Shown piece by piece: positions 1 to 14,800 of a stretch of 64,000 nucleotides of DNA. The position numbers were made by a program, and so were the translations under genes. The stretch is from Saxidomus purpurata. Lineage: Eukaryota > Mollusca > Bivalvia > Venerida > Veneridae. The notes beneath the pieces were generated by a model. It saw nothing but the letters and a program-made list of their open reading frames with translations. It had not been told where the DNA came from and did not search any database. The stretch spans positions 2,232,649 to 2,296,648 of the forward strand of contig JAFMSR010000019.1 of the NCBI GenBank assembly GCA_022818135.1, written 5' to 3'. Each line of letters begins with the position of its first letter. Positions within the stretch are counted from its first letter, which is position 1.

Positions 1-961
1 ATATGGTCTGCAAAACGCTTTTTTTATTAAATACTGTTTGATAAATTTAAACTGTTTTTGACTATCCTATTTTGTAAGATTCGTTTCTATTTTCTAGCAA
101 AGTAAATAGCCAATTAAAAATTTCTTACATACTACATATTGCCAAAACCGTGTAAGGTAAAATGAACGATTAATTACATATGTGTTTGTGTTACTTACAA
201 TTGTTTGTGCTTCTTTTCCATCACCTGTTCTGAAATGATTGTCACGTTTCTACTTAACGAATTCAACATAATACATGTACCAATGTGCGAAACAATTATC
301 CCAAGGTTTAGTCCAATAGATCTAGGAGGAAAGGCTGAGAAAAATGGGGTTTAACCAACTTCCGCGATTATCTTGCATATTTTGATATTCTCGTCTTTTA
401 ACAATTGGATTGTGCTTAATATAATACCATTTCGGATAACCTACAGATAGGAATATTGATATGTGAGGATTTACAGAATTTACATTTACTCTTTATTGTT
501 ACAGTAAACTGTCGCATAAACGATGTAAAACGCATTTTTGAGCTTCCTGTTTTAATATTACAATGCTCTATCGATACCGGGTTTTACATTTTACGGATAT
601 AAAGAACAAATTAAAATCGACCAGGTGTAAAATAAATAGCTATTAAATTGTCATATAGGGTACTAAACGTGCATTTATACATTTTGATACCATTCATACG
701 TCTTGTTTTAGTGAAATATTTTGTTTGTAGAATATGTAGATGTAGAATAAACGACGCAATGACGAAAACAAATTCCCACTATATAGGGGAAATTATGAAT
801 ATCAACGTCAATTACGATTTAACTACACATAGAACAAGAAACCCCACCATGAGACGTGTTTACACAATTTATTGAAACGTTTGCCGAATTATTTAACTGC
901 AGCCGAACTGCAAAACTTTGTGAGGACTTCATCTTGAATGAATTCCTAACTTAGTTAATTC

Positions 962-1085
962 ATAAATTCCTTTTCCATAGATTTACAATTATAAATTTAA
1001 TTAATCAATTCCTTTCCAATAGATCTACGATTATAAAATTAATTTATATATTACTTTCCTTAAGCTTTACAATTATTAATATCAA
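962..1085. repeat. Short tandem repeat, about 43 bp x 3
   Basis: Three diverged copies of a unit of roughly 43 bp. Each starts with a variant of AATTCCTTTCC, then ATAGATTTACAATTATAA and an AT-rich tail. The copies are imperfect and there is no sign of coding. Confidence 0.55.
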
Positions 1086-4000
1086 ATCGCGAGACTCATG
1101 TCATAAACTCGCCTTATTTACAGCGAAGTAATGAAGTGGTCAACAGATAAATGAACTTGACATTTGTGTAAGACTTGATTATGGCCAGTGCTAAGAAATG
1201 GCCACTGCGGCACAAACTATAAGATGTTTGAATGAAGTGGTATACGATATTCCGTTCGGCCTGAAAGGGGATTTAACAATTGAACAATTATATAAAGACA
1301 AATTCTATCAACAAACTTTCATTTGCTTGGTATGGTTTTGCACAAGGTAATCATATATCCGATTTATTGGTGAATATTCCCTTTAAATATGTCCCTTTAA
1401 ATATGTTTCACAAAGACACTTTATACATTGCAATGCAACACAGCTCGTCTCGTGTTACCACTTACGCACATTTCAAAAAATCCCTACATACTTAATGTAT
1501 CTAACGTAATTCCAACTATTCACAAATGAATATTTCCTGTTGATATTAGAAATTATTAAATTTTAAACATTTATCTGTTTATACAGTATTGTGTCTTTAC
1601 TCTTCAAAAATTCAGTAAGAACTGCAATATGATAATCTAATAATCGTGAAAATCATTGAATGAAAAACGATGAAAAACTTCAAAGTTGTGCATGCAACTC
1701 ACTTATTGTTTTCAGTTGTAAAGTTTTATAATTAACAATTATGCAAAAAGTATGTAAAACACTGTGGCAATGCACAAAGTGACTTTTGCAATTGTCAACA
1801 CTGTTGAAATAATATAGACGTTTGTCAAAACAGTACACATTCATGGTAGTGCTGTTCAAACAAATAAACATTCATGGCATCAATTAGACTGTTAAACTGA
1901 AGCAACTTTGTGTTGGTGTTTGTTACCAGATTTAATATCTGAAAAATTAGCATCGGAAAACAATGAATGTTGTCACAATAGTAAAAAACAGTATGGAAGT
2001 TACACAAGGATTGATAAGTGAACTAGTGAAAAATAGAAAGTTTATTTTTATAAATCAGTTTCAAAAGCAAAAAGCTAAATACAGACTACAAATATGTAGT
2101 GATTATGAGTATCTCTATACACTTTTAAAGTGTAATACAGTGAATTATCGGCTGGATAATAAACCAAACCACGTGCTACATGTAGTAACTCTCTATCTGA
2201 GGTTATGACCTTTAAACTACTCCCGGGAAATTCAAATTTTTGACAGTTTACTTTAAAAAATATAGTAGATTTCTTTGGCATTTACAGAAAAATAATAATG
2301 CACCAATAGAAACATAAAATTACTAAATACACCTGTGCATATTTTGAATTAATTTCATTATGTAGTTCTTTCAGGGCTTTAAGAAGGGGTTCTCTGGTGT
2401 TTACCATGCACATTTTATATGGAAACCTTCCCCAGTGCCATCTTATGGTTTTGATGTTTAAGTAAGTTTTCTTAACCTTTAAGACAGACTTGACAAATAT
2501 ATTGCAATGACTGTTTACAGGGTTGATTGGATCGTTGCTTCCCCCGTGAAGATAGAGGCTTAGTAACATGAGTCAGTGACTAATAGGCATTTGTTCATTC
2601 AAAAACTTTAAATGGTTCTTTGTCGCTATAACAATCTCACCTAATTTGTACAATTCGAGTAGTAACACATATTTCAAACATAACTCCCTATAAATTAGTC
2701 ACTAGGAAAATATACTCAAACTTGTACATGTGCTATCGTCACTAACATATACAGACTATGTGATACTATTACATATCGTGTATCTTTTTCTAGTGTTTTG
2801 TTATGTTTAAAAATAAAACAGCATTTCAAACTTCGGATCTTAAAGGTTTATTGATAAAACATTGGTATGAATAGAAACATATCCATCAAAAGGTCAAAGA
2901 TATTTACAAAATACATTCTATAGTTATGTTGTCCATTTTGTCTTATAATGATATTGAATCAATCACATTCATGTCGGCGATCCTCAAATGGTCCAGTTCG
3001 TTTAATTCTATTATCAAGCCAATGTATTTGAATTAGGAACATGGTTTAAATGAAGTCGCGTATCAAAATAACGCCAACGTTTTCCTGTATTTTGAATTCA
3101 TTTAAACGAACATATCTCCCGACTTTGATGGTATATCTATATCAATCTGGCAAATCGGTAATTTTTTCATAATTATAGAACAACACAAAGTAGTATCATA
3201 TATTATGGATGACCCTGTTCTAACACGGTTTACCCTTTTAGGAAGTACGTTTTACATTTACTAGAAAGGTTTAATAAAGGTTTATTATTCCTTAAATAAT
3301 GTAAGCATAAGATGACGATATGGCCTGTGCTATATCGAAAAAATATCGCACGAGGTTTACCATCGACATTCTATCACATCGTATTATAATTTGTTTCGCT
3401 GGGTTCATACAACATTATTTCAATTCTAATACGAAGAAAACTTCTTAAGCCTACTAAATTGATTTCGAGCGCCCATTACCATGCTCATACACAAGATCAA
3501 GCTTGGTGAACTTAGGCACGTTTGAACCCAACACACACAAAGTTTTCGAGGGGACCTGCTGAGATGCATACCCGGTACATGTACCTACCGCTCCGCAGGC
3601 AAACGCTCTATCAAAGATATTTTTTGCTTTGTTAAGACCTATTCTATAAGATTTCAACGCCATAAACCGTATCATTGTTTGTTATCCGACGATCCGAAAG
3701 TAGCGATAGTGTAATCAACTTATAGTCGAATTACTATACCTAAATACCAGCATAGCAAAAGTAGTCTTAGTAGCACCTTTAAAATAGTTCGACTCCAATA
3801 CAACATACTGATAATATTATGACAAAGACAGTCGTTATTGTTTGTAGATATATTAGTATTCGAGAACGAATCGTGATACTACAGCACCTGCGCGTATACA
3901 TGTTACAAGTTTAACCTATGTATATCAATGACCCAAATAACCAGAAAGATCAGCATAATAGAAAGTCAATTTAGTAGATCGCACACTAATTACTGGTACA

Positions 4001-5777
4001 ATGCCTTACATTAAGCAAACACAGCTAAGTGATAAAAAATGTGTCATTTCAAAATCAGTCCCTTAACATCTGCTTTTTAACATTCAGGAAGCGAGGGTTT
4101 TTGAGTGGAATTAACAACATTTGTTGAAACGTTTATAACTACAACATCTCGAATAACTTAAATGACTTTGTGAATTCATGCCGGAACACTGGAAATTTCA
4201 GAAACGCTTTTCAGTGTTCTAACTTATCTACAGATGAACTGGTTAGAAACGCAGAGGTAGTCTCGATTCTACACATCGGGCATGTAAAATAATCAAGTGA
4301 TCTTTTCGTAAAAAGAGCTAGGGTCTGGTACCGGGATTCCCTTGTATCTGGTTTTGTCTTAAGGACCACAATCGTGCTCTTCATTGTGTTATCCTTGGTA
4401 CTTGTACTGAAAAAAATGTATATATACAGCAGCAATTATGATGATGAATTTCTGACAGAAATGTCGGAATTCATTTAATTTTATTTTCAATTAGTTTGAG
4501 ATACTGAGGATTTACAATTGAGAATGGTCCGAATAAATTAAAAATTGAAAACAAATGCATAACTTTCAAGAACATTGAGGTGTCATGTGCCTCCAAGTGT
4601 TATGGTAATTTGGAAAATATGGAACATAACATACATCGAAGCTGGTGTTGTAAGTTGTACTTATATTTTAGACAATAAGGTTGATATTCTAAAATGTGTT
4701 GATACATAGTTTCTACTCTTTTTTAATGTTTGGAATAAAAATCATAATGAATAGAATTTTGAAAAAAACTTTAAAGAAGGAATGCATAACACCGAGTGCA
4801 AGTAATATCTCAGCCAAGTCTATAGCATATAATTATTTTAGCAGTTATTCTTACATTACAATTACTATTATTTGCATGTATCTTTTATTATGAATATTGC
4901 AGTACTATTTACCATTCTCAAACAACCAAAGTAATTGATTTTCCAATGTGTCTACTCATAGGAATACTGAAATGTAAAACGATTTCATTCTGAATAGTTC
5001 CCTCACAGACAAAAAAACTGTTTATATACAATAACACGAAGAGCAAAATTAAAGAAATTAAAGAAGATGAAATAAAGTTTTTTTACAACAGGAATTTCGA
5101 TAGGCCAACATCTATATGTATAGGTCAAGAACAACTGAAAATTGCCGCGTGATATGTGAATTTCCTATGAGAAACGATTTACAGATAGCTTACATGATAT
5201 CCCGGATTCTAGACAACATTTCTCAGTTACGCAAATAAAAAACTCCTAGGTTTGAAAAGCTGCCAATTTGCATAACGAAGATACACATTCAAACATCAGA
5301 AACAAGTTTGCTAAGCGGATCTTTGTTGTTTTTGTTATGTTAGAAATTTGGCAGTGCAACAACATTTTGTCGACTACTTTTGCATACATGTTTATATCGA
5401 ACTATTTTCTTTCTCAGACGAATAAGAAGGCAGGTAAGTATCCGTGTGTTTCATAAGAAACACTTCTAAACTCCTGTAACTGATATCTGTTCCGACATAA
5501 ACACCAATTTAACATTAACAGTGCCTAAATTGTATTATTATACATGATGTTTGTTTGCAGGAGAGCAATGATACACGATTATTAACAAGAATACAACGAC
5601 AACAATTTGATATTATGATAAGTTAAAGATGAATCCGTATGGTAATACATGTAGTTAAATTGAAACCTCAACGATAACAACAGTCGGGTACCGTATGCAT
5701 GCGCATGCGCATGTGTGTAACAATACAAGTGAGAGTTACTGAAAGAAGATGATAAACGTGTGCTTCATAAAGGTCAG

Positions 5778-5812
5778 TATATATATATATATTTTTTTTG
5801 GGGGGGGGGGGG
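5778..5812. repeat. Simple repeat: (TA)n, poly-T, poly-G
   Basis: A run of alternating TA is followed directly by eight T and then about a dozen G. The length of such tracts is often wrong in assemblies. Confidence 0.85.
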
Positions 5813-6177
5813 TTGACCCTGAGGGCATCAACCAGTGTAGTGGCGAGTTTCTTTTATGCTTTTGCTGCAACTACGCATTATAAGACATTTACTAGAAATT
5901 TTGTGTACGTAAATTAGATACGTATAATAAAAGAAATAGTATTAGGAACACCACGGACGTATATACATATATATGTCCGTCCATTCGTCCGTATGTTTGG
6001 TTGAAGATCAAAAGTCCCGTGACAGGATGTTACGCTTTAATTTTCATTTCAAGAAATAATTATTATCTTAGCATCAACTTTTTTCACGGGATCCATTTCC
6101 ATCAACACTGATTATATAGAAAAGAATCAGCATGCAAGCTCCAAAAAATTGATTGAATGCCAAACATGTTTAGGTTC

Positions 6178-6240
6178 TCAAGTGAGCTTTTAGAGCCATC
6201 ATGCCTCTCTTGTTATGTTCATGCATGCTACCCTTGCAAC
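6178..6240 (-). repeat. Short dispersed repeat (copy 1)
   Basis: Read on the minus strand this starts GGGTAGCATGCATGAACAT and goes on through an AACAAGAGAGGCATGATGG segment. A diverged copy lies on the plus strand at about 27630-27690. It resembles a short repeat common in bivalve genomes (from memory), which I use only as a weak clue to the organism. Confidence 0.5.
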
Positions 6241-7083
6241 AAATCCTGTTGGATGCTTTATAAGCAGCAAACTTGTCATACTAACGGTAAAATCATTAAC
6301 TCACTGATTTATTTCTGATTTCGATGATTGGCTGTTACATACATACATGATATAGCAGTTACCTGAGAATCAAATGTTTTCCTTCAGTTGAATATATCAA
6401 GGTACACAACAGATAAAACGCAATTATCACTGCCGCAGCTGCGCATTTTCACTAGTATTTAGGGACGTCTACTTGTAAAGGTAAAAGAGACGAGAGAATT
6501 GGTATTTTGTTGAGCAATCGTTATTTCCATTTTCTAAGTTGATTATTCGTAAATATTTTGAAAGTTATATAAATCGATTTATCATCTATGTATGATTATA
6601 TATTAAACAGTTCGGAATTATTTTTGACATCAGGAGTTTTGAACTCTTATAATTGTTAGTGTGGATTGGGATATTTAATTCAGATCAAGGAAATATTTAG
6701 TCTTTGCGGGAAGTAATAAGTGTTTTTTTTCGATTTCCGTATTATGTATATGTGTTAAAATCGATTCAGGTCACAGGAGGATTAAACAACATCATTAACT
6801 GGTGCATTCATCCACATAAATGTTTAAAAGTCTTTTAAAAATTATGTTGAGAGAGCAATTTTGCCCGAGGGTATTCTAACGATTGTTCTTTGTAGGAAAC
6901 AAATTCAACCGACCAAATTTGGGAAGGCAATACCTTGATACCGTTTGCTGGTTTTGGTGTTTTTACACATTGGACTTATGTTTTAATCTGAATTGCACAT
7001 ATTGCTAAGTTAAACCAAATACATTTTAACGTATTTTTAGATTATAAGTTTGGCATTGGAGTCGACATTCACCTTCTGGAGAT

Positions 7084-8887
7084 ATGCTGTTCTTTGGTAA
7101 GATATTATTGTCAACTTTCTGTGCAATGAACCTTTGTTTGGTAATTGCACCTTGGTCAATCTCTAATAAACTTATGTTAAAGCATGGTAAAGTTGAATAA
7201 ATATTTATGTTTTGCTAACTTCACGCAATGTTATTAAACATCATATTAAGTCTGACAAGTTACTTTGTAACTTTCCTTATATCAACTGTAGTTTTAATAG
7301 TACACCGTGCTTTTATGCATTTAGTACCTTCCATATTTGTAATGTAATATATTATATGTATCTTCTATGATCTTTATCTGTTTCAACGTATCCAGTCTGC
7401 GCAGCCATTGAAAATTGCATGCAATAACCGTAAACATATCGTTTATTTACCAGTTCAATATGTAATATAAGGAACGTTATACTGTACCATGTAAACCATT
7501 ATTCTAACCTTGTCATTTCGTCTTGTATCGGCCATTAAGAATTCAAGCATGATATATCAAATACGGTTTATCACGCAAGATGACCTAGATAAACTATTTT
7601 CAGCTGTTAAAAATTACATCTGCATATTTTCACACAAATCTTTCATTCTATTGTGAAGATGTGATGCCTCTTATTGATTTAATTATTTCTGCCTGATTAA
7701 AATAATTGTAAAAGTAATCATATATTGTGTATCGTGTCGGATGCGCTGCTTATAACGTGAGTATCGTTCTGAATCGCTTATCGTGTAATTACAATGCACA
7801 GTATGTGCAAAGTGCATGTAACGTGCGATCCGTGTGACAACTGCTACGTTCGGACTACTGTTACCACAGTATTCATGTATGCTAATTATAGACAATGTCT
7901 TTCTTAACAATGCGTGTTTAATATACGCAATTTATTGAACATAAGAAAATATATTTCTTCTAGAACAGATATTATGTTAGTCAATATATTTTATTAAATA
8001 AATATACAAAATGTATATTGCAATAATAGAATAAATATTTACTTTTTAATTCAAAATATTTTAATAACTAAATGCACTACCTATTGAACAAAAATTTGCT
8101 TTTCATTCTATTACTATTTTCATTGAAACAAACATATTATAACTTTTACCCCGCCTCAAAAAGAAGCTATTTAATTTTAGTGTCCGAAACACATTTTAGT
8201 TATCTACTGCTTCCCTCGTCCTGCTCTCTCCCCCATACTCCTGTGATCTGAGATATTATACTTGTTTCAAGAAACAGCGGCGTCGCAATAACAAAATGAT
8301 GCAATTATTCATGTGACAAACAGTTAACACGAAACAATAAAAAAAACTATTAAAGAGAGGAGCAGACAATATTTGCAAAATACGCACATTTTGCTATTTA
8401 AACACGTTGTTTTGTACGATCCTATGTTTTTATAGTATATATTTCAGCAAAACTAAACTGTAGGTGACATTAATGTTGGAAAATGTAAGCTTCTTTCTAA
8501 TTATCGTGCAATTCCAGGAAGCGACCAACAAGTTCGTCAAAGCTACAATTTCTCATGAAGTGCCGAAACAAAATGTTTGTTTCGAATTTGGCGGGTCATT
8601 GATACGTTGTACGTATTACTAAACAGATTGAATTGACTGCAAAGTATAAGTAAACATTATACCTGAAGGAAAACAAGAGATAACTACATTTGCAGATTCT
8701 TGATACATGTACATGTGCTCCTGCACATTGTGTTACATGACTTTGAAGGTTTCAAGGCTATAGGCTTTATTCATACATAAACATCATCATCTGTGACATA
8801 TTTAGAATCAAGGACGTGGTTTGAATTATTCAACTAATATATGATCCCTCTCTTTTTCAGTTTGGCTGTCAGTATTCGGGAGTGCAG
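7084..8887 (+). CDS. Signal-peptide exons 1 and 2 of the mosaic gene
   Basis: Exon 1 supplies only 13 coding bases (7084-7096, ATGCTGTTCTTTG then GTAAGA). Exon 2 is 27 bases (8861-8887), between CTCTTTTTCAG and GTACGG. Joined, they read [13 protein letters not shown], a short hydrophobic leader that enters the ShKT exon in phase. The fit of phase, leader and splice sites is the only evidence; a longer or different first exon is possible. Confidence 0.6.
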
Positions 8888-11800
8888 GTACGGGTTTTTG
8901 CTGTTTTTTAATCCATTGAAAGTCATCAGTTTGTAGTAAAATATGGGTAAAGTAATAGCTCTCTCAGATATGTGCATATCAGAACACGAACGTACTGTTA
9001 TCCAATTATGTATATCAAATGTACCTTCTTAAGATTTCTGAAACAATGTTATGCATATAATATTGACTACAATCGTATATCTCAATTTCAATCTACTTTC
9101 ACCGAACCACATACGACATGTATAAAAAAAGTCTATGTACTAAAACGCACACATTTTCAGCAGCCTATATTATGTAAAAACTGTATAATCATATATTATC
9201 GATTCATTTAACTGAGGAAGAGGTTCTGGCCCTTGTACATAACAAAGTTTCAAATAAAAGATAGTGTCTGTATTCTGTCTTTACAATGATGTAACTTGCT
9301 CGACTGTGAACGGCTATACAGTTAGCAAATGTTCACTGAAAACCCCTTTGGTATTTTAATTGTGCTGATAAAGTTTATGAATAAGCTTAATCTTGAAAAG
9401 AAAAACGATCAGCCATAAAAGATATACATATACTTCAAGAATGAGTTTACTTTTAAAATATTACACATTATTATGTTAAAGCTAAGCTCAAATCAATCTA
9501 AACCTTTAGCAAAATATAACTACATTACACCTTTCTAAAAGTGGATCGCATTTTAACTCTAGAAATTGAGCGGGTTTTCTGTCATTTTCTATTACATCAA
9601 GAGAAAATGTAACTGCTCTTTCATTGTTTTCTCCAGCTTCTTCGTGTGTTGACAGTGACGCGGTTGACTGTGCTGTACTTAATTCTTTGCTCGATATCTG
9701 CAACCTTGCCGATAGAGCAAAGAAACTATGTCCAAATTATTGCAACGTGTGTGATGTGGGTAGGTGCTGAACATTTTGATAATTGTAACGATCGTATTAT
9801 CTTATCATTGGAAAGTTTTTATTGTCTACATACTTGATTACCAGCTGAAAACAGGAGTTGTAATAAACATGCATTATTGAAAAACATTTATAAAGGCTTT
9901 ACTTTGATCTCTTAATTTACCATTTGGCATGCTTTACATAGCATATACATGTACGTGCATATATAATAAGAACACAGGAAATTACTATTTCTCTTCTACA
10001 TCGAATTAAAATAGGTTGCACAAGACAAAGGGGAAAGCGCAAACGTAAATTTAAGCCAAAAATGAATTTAACATATCCACAATTTTCCTGCTAATATAAC
10101 TTTTAAACATCGGATATGTACGATGGGTTTTGGAAAAAAGAAACACAGGGTACCAAAATGCAATATTCTGTTACTCTTTACAGATACACATTCCACTATT
10201 TATATTGATATGGTATTTCTTTAGTTATGGTACGGCTTACAGAAGTTCAGACAATATTTGTTTCTAATGAATGATATACCACACTAAACATGATATTTTA
10301 CCATTATTTGAAAATAAAGAGAGAGTAGTTTTATTTTTTAAAAGAGACTGACTTTTTTCTCTTCTTTCTTATCCATCGTTAATTGCTTGCACATTTAAGT
10401 GGACGGAAACTGGTCGCCGTGGTCACTTTGGTCAGATTGTGACGCAACATGTGAAATTGGTACCCAAATTCGTACACGATCGTGTTCTAGTCCTGCACCG
10501 CAAAATGGTGGTATTGATTGTTCTGGCCATGCTACAGACGGGAAATCCTGTTTCAGTGAACCGTGCTCTGGTAATGAATATTCTTTAATATTACATTTTT
10601 TTAAGAAGTTACAATAGAGCAACAACACATCATCTTCATTTGCCTTATAGTTTCGATAAACAATTGCTTCTGAGTTAACCTTGCATTTTGTCTATCTGCG
10701 GGGTAAAGACAAGGCACAGAACAAATCAAAAACATGTCATCTTGTGTTTCTGTTTCGCACTTTCCTATTACTAGTTTAATTAATTGATTTGAAACATGAC
10801 TGACGTGTTTCGCTGACTTAAAAGTTATTTACTGGTTTGTTTCTGAAATTCAAGTTAACTTTGTCATTCAACAACCTAATTTTAGTACAAAGTGGGTGGA
10901 CTGAATGGAATGAATGGACCCAATGCTCTACAAGCTGTGGTATTGGTATGCAGAGTAGGGAAAGGTCATGTACTGATGCAGTGCCAAGTATATTTGAGCA
11001 CAATTGCATAGGGAACAGTCGCGAAGTTCAGTTATGTTATCCAGGAGCATGTGCAGGTATTACACGTAAAGTCTTATCAGTTAAAGAACGTCATGCTTAA
11101 TCTTGTAATCATGATTGTACTTCGAAATAAAACAGAATAAATTGTTTAGCCATATTCTGTGTGTATTATTGCTCCTCTCGGAACAATAATGATCAGTTAT
11201 CAAATAACTTGAATAATAACATAGCACAAATGATTTCTTTCAATGAAGTTTGAAGACTAAAATATCGAAACAAAACAATAGGATTTGTTATATCTTGAAA
11301 GCAGAACATAACATGTCATTTACTGCTTAAAATAGTATAAATAGAATGAAACAAATACTGTTTTACGAAGGTATACATCTAAGACACATTCAATTATTTG
11401 TTAAGAATTTATTATCCTGCTTTGAACATCCATCATTAGATCAAAATACCGATAGGTCTTTTTTATTAATGATGTTGATGTCGCATGTGGATATAAAATG
11501 TGTTTAAGAGTTTAAAATAGTACATGAAATTGTATCTGGTCAGATCAAAGCAATTGTTTTCCAAAGTTGTTTTCTAATACATTTTATCGCTAAGTGCAAA
11601 GCATCAGCCGAAGACGTTAGTGAATATAATCTTAAAGTGCATTTCTAAATCATCAACTATATCATAGTTGAATTCACCGTGAATTTATTTTTTTTTTGTT
11701 TTTATGTGAACAACATAGGTTACCCTGGCCGGATCTTTTCATTTAAATAATGTAATAATGTCATGTAATATAATTTCGACAACGCCGCCAGTTTCACAGA

Positions 11801-14800
11801 TATTTATTTCAAAAATAAACCTCTTGGATAGCAATGACTTTGTGTTGTCCATATGTAGTAAACATCGTTTACATGCATGTACATGTATAAATGTCGAAAA
11901 GTAGGATATATTTTCAGCGTAATAAGAACTGTTCTGAACGTGATTAGATCAGTACAATAGCAAATGTTAATCCGACGTGACGTGACGATTTTATCAAGAC
12001 AATTTCTATATTTTTGTGCTTCCAGCAAGTGGTCCTGAAGAAGTTTGACAAATTAAAACAAATCATTTCAAACCACAGCAATACCGTCTTGCGTGTTTCT
12101 AATGTATACTTTAGCTGGGCATTAGCTATGCTACTTTACAGATTAAAACCGATAAAATTATATTAAATCAAAACAGCAAATATATGCCGACTTTAATAAT
12201 ATTAGGGCCATTGTTATTTAGTCTAACCTTATATTACACAGATGGCAGCTGGTCTGACTGGCAAACATGGAGCAATTGTAATGGAGAACAATGCGGAACT
12301 GGTATCCGACAAAGATCACGAACATGCTCGAATCCGAAACCGTCACCCCTTGGAAGCTATTGTTTCGGAAATCCAATTGAAATTAGTTCCTGCGAAACAA
12401 CATGCCGTAAGTCATCTTTTATAACAAAGCTGTAACTGAAAAAGCTTGAATGAATTGAAAGTGTTATTAAGAATATAAGCTACATGTAAAAATAATGGCG
12501 ATTGCTCTAACGTAATATTTAATTATTACATCATGAATTTTCTAAATATACAAAATTGATATATTCATACATTGTCATGATTAAATATAATATAATAATG
12601 GTCAAAGGTGATGGATGCAAATAAGTAAACTAACTTCCGATTTTTTTTATACGTTACTTACCCTACTATTCTTAATCACGCAAAAGGAAATTGTGTTTCC
12701 TTGCTGTTTTCTCATACATTTAATCAAATTATAATCTTCACCAAAGGGTAAGAAAATGTACTACACATGTATTCCCTCAAAAAGAATAGCCGAAATCAAT
12801 GGCTATCAATGAAAACACAAATAAATGAGTACAATTCCATCAAGTAAATTTATTTAATACATTCTGGAAATTATAAAATGTAAGATACTCATACCCGTAT
12901 CGAGTGTCCAGAGAAAAGCAGGGAAAAAAATAGACATACTCACATATGAATACAGACGCACCCTCACGCAAAAACACGCCCGTTCACATCGTATTTTGCC
13001 AATTTTCTGTAAGGTTCCAATCATATCAAACTGGCTATGTGTTATTGCTTTGTGAGTAAGTAATTTTGGGGAAAAGATAGGTTTTGTTTCATTTGAATCG
13101 ACATTCTCCACGATCGTATGATTTAAGAGCAACTATGTCACGGTAAAAAAAATAATAATATCGCTTTGCATTTTCCGATAGTTTTTGCCTGATCATGGAG
13201 ATCACCCTCAGCACCTTTATTTTCTTCGTAATGGAGTTTCATTTCAGTTCATGTATCTAAAAAAGGATGTATCATCCTTTGACAGCAAATTTGAAAGCTT
13301 TTGACTAATGTCTTACGTCAATTGCTTTTCTATACTTTAATGTGTTTGAGACTTGGGGTGCTTCCTTGTATCATTACACTAATTTTATTGGATTGCCTGT
13401 CAGGAACTGTGGCTATTTTTGTAAAGCCGTCCGAGGGGAGGGGTGGCTCTTTCATTGAACGGTTTCAGTAAAATCTTCACCAGTTTTTTTTGTATAAGCT
13501 CTCTTTTGTGGTCAAGACATCTTAAGAGGGAAAACTTGATCATTCTGTAGAATTTGTCCGCAATATAACATATATATGTATATATATCCCGCCCACCGTA
13601 TTTTGTAAGCGTGTACAGATGCTATTCTTTTAAAACAGCACACTCAACTGAAACGTGCAAAACGTGTTAATAGTAAGCATTATCCTCTTGTATTGTTTTA
13701 ATGTTCTGAAATGCCGGGCAAATACATATTTATAAAATGATAGTCATATGAAAACATTTAATGTCTCAATCTACGTACCCCTACTTGGTACGAAAGAGTA
13801 AAAGTCCTGATGTAGAAGGACATTTAAAAAAATCAAATGGGATGATCGACTTCAAGATAAGTCAGTGCCTTTATTTCATACTAATTCTAATATGTCGTTT
13901 CATTTTTTTCAGAGCCTTGCTTATTGAATCCTTGCCACAATGGGAACTGTATTACAAAGGGAGACAACTTTGAATGTCTCTGTTCAGTTGGATACAGTGG
14001 ACAGCTCTGCGAAAATGGTGCGTATGAATTATTTCCGAATCAAGTTACACGTTTCATTAATATGTCAGTTTAGCCTTGTATTATATAGGATAATTTAACT
14101 TCTTCGTCGTAAATATTTTGTTGTACACTGCATATTCGACTAATTTCTCTATGACTTTGACTGCTCTACAACCAGACTTTCTAACTTGTTTAAATAATCA
14201 CATTATTTGATTCACTTACCCATTCATTAGGTACTCACTAATATAACTAAATAACTTGCCAGTGGCATCATGCCACGATTATCTCATCTGCATACTCTGC
14301 ACGTCTAATACAGTATAAAGGTATATGTATACTTACATATATTGATGACTGTACCTCTAGCTATTGTGGTAATCGCACATGTGTCGACGGTATCAACAAT
14401 TACACATGTGCATGTACTTCATGCTTCACAGGTTGGAGTTATGAACGTGATATGTTCTGATACAGTCACAATGTCGTTTGTAATAAATTCATCTTTAATT
14501 TTACTTAATCATAGTAAACTCACTGCTAGAGTTCAACTGTGTATATAAGTTCGTAAAGAAGTGTTTATTTATGCTTACAGATATTGATGACTGTACCTCT
14601 AACCATTGTGGTAATGGAACATGTATTGACGGTATCAACAATTACACATGTGCATGCACTCCAGGCTTCACAGGCAAGAGTTGTGAACGTGGTACGTACA
14701 GTACTGATATATTCACAATGTCGTTTCAAATAAATCTATATTTTAATTTTACGTAATCATATTGATCTCACTGCGTAAATACAACTGTGTTTATTTATGC

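Larger units (their letters stand above)
1..7083. other. Intergenic stretch, no gene recognised
   Basis: AT-rich non-coding sequence with only short open frames (up to about 95 codons) that show no recognisable domain. It holds a small three-copy tandem repeat near 1.0 kb, a simple AT/T/G tract near 5.8 kb and a short dispersed repeat near 6.2 kb. The last part should include the promoter and 5' UTR of the secreted mosaic gene that starts at 7084, but I see no diagnostic promoter element. Confidence 0.5.

Noticed and set aside
2075..2569. Two adjacent minus-strand frames (about 68 and 95 codons), one with a possible CAG/GT donor
   Set aside because: No recognisable domain, no convincing acceptor and no supporting neighbour; kept as chance or an unrecognised decayed exon.
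3454..3675. 73-codon minus-strand frame with several cysteines
   Set aside because: Cysteine spacing fits no family that I know, and there are no splice signals in support.
4211..4435. Minus-strand frame with FTCPMCRIE, suggestive of a RING finger
   Set aside because: Only one CxxC pair; the rest of the zinc-binding pattern is absent.
13196..13262. [11 protein letters not shown]... frame as a signal-peptide exon upstream of the EGF exons
   Set aside because: It soon meets a stop, has no donor in frame and lies in the duplicated intron block; a better leader exists at 7084/8861.
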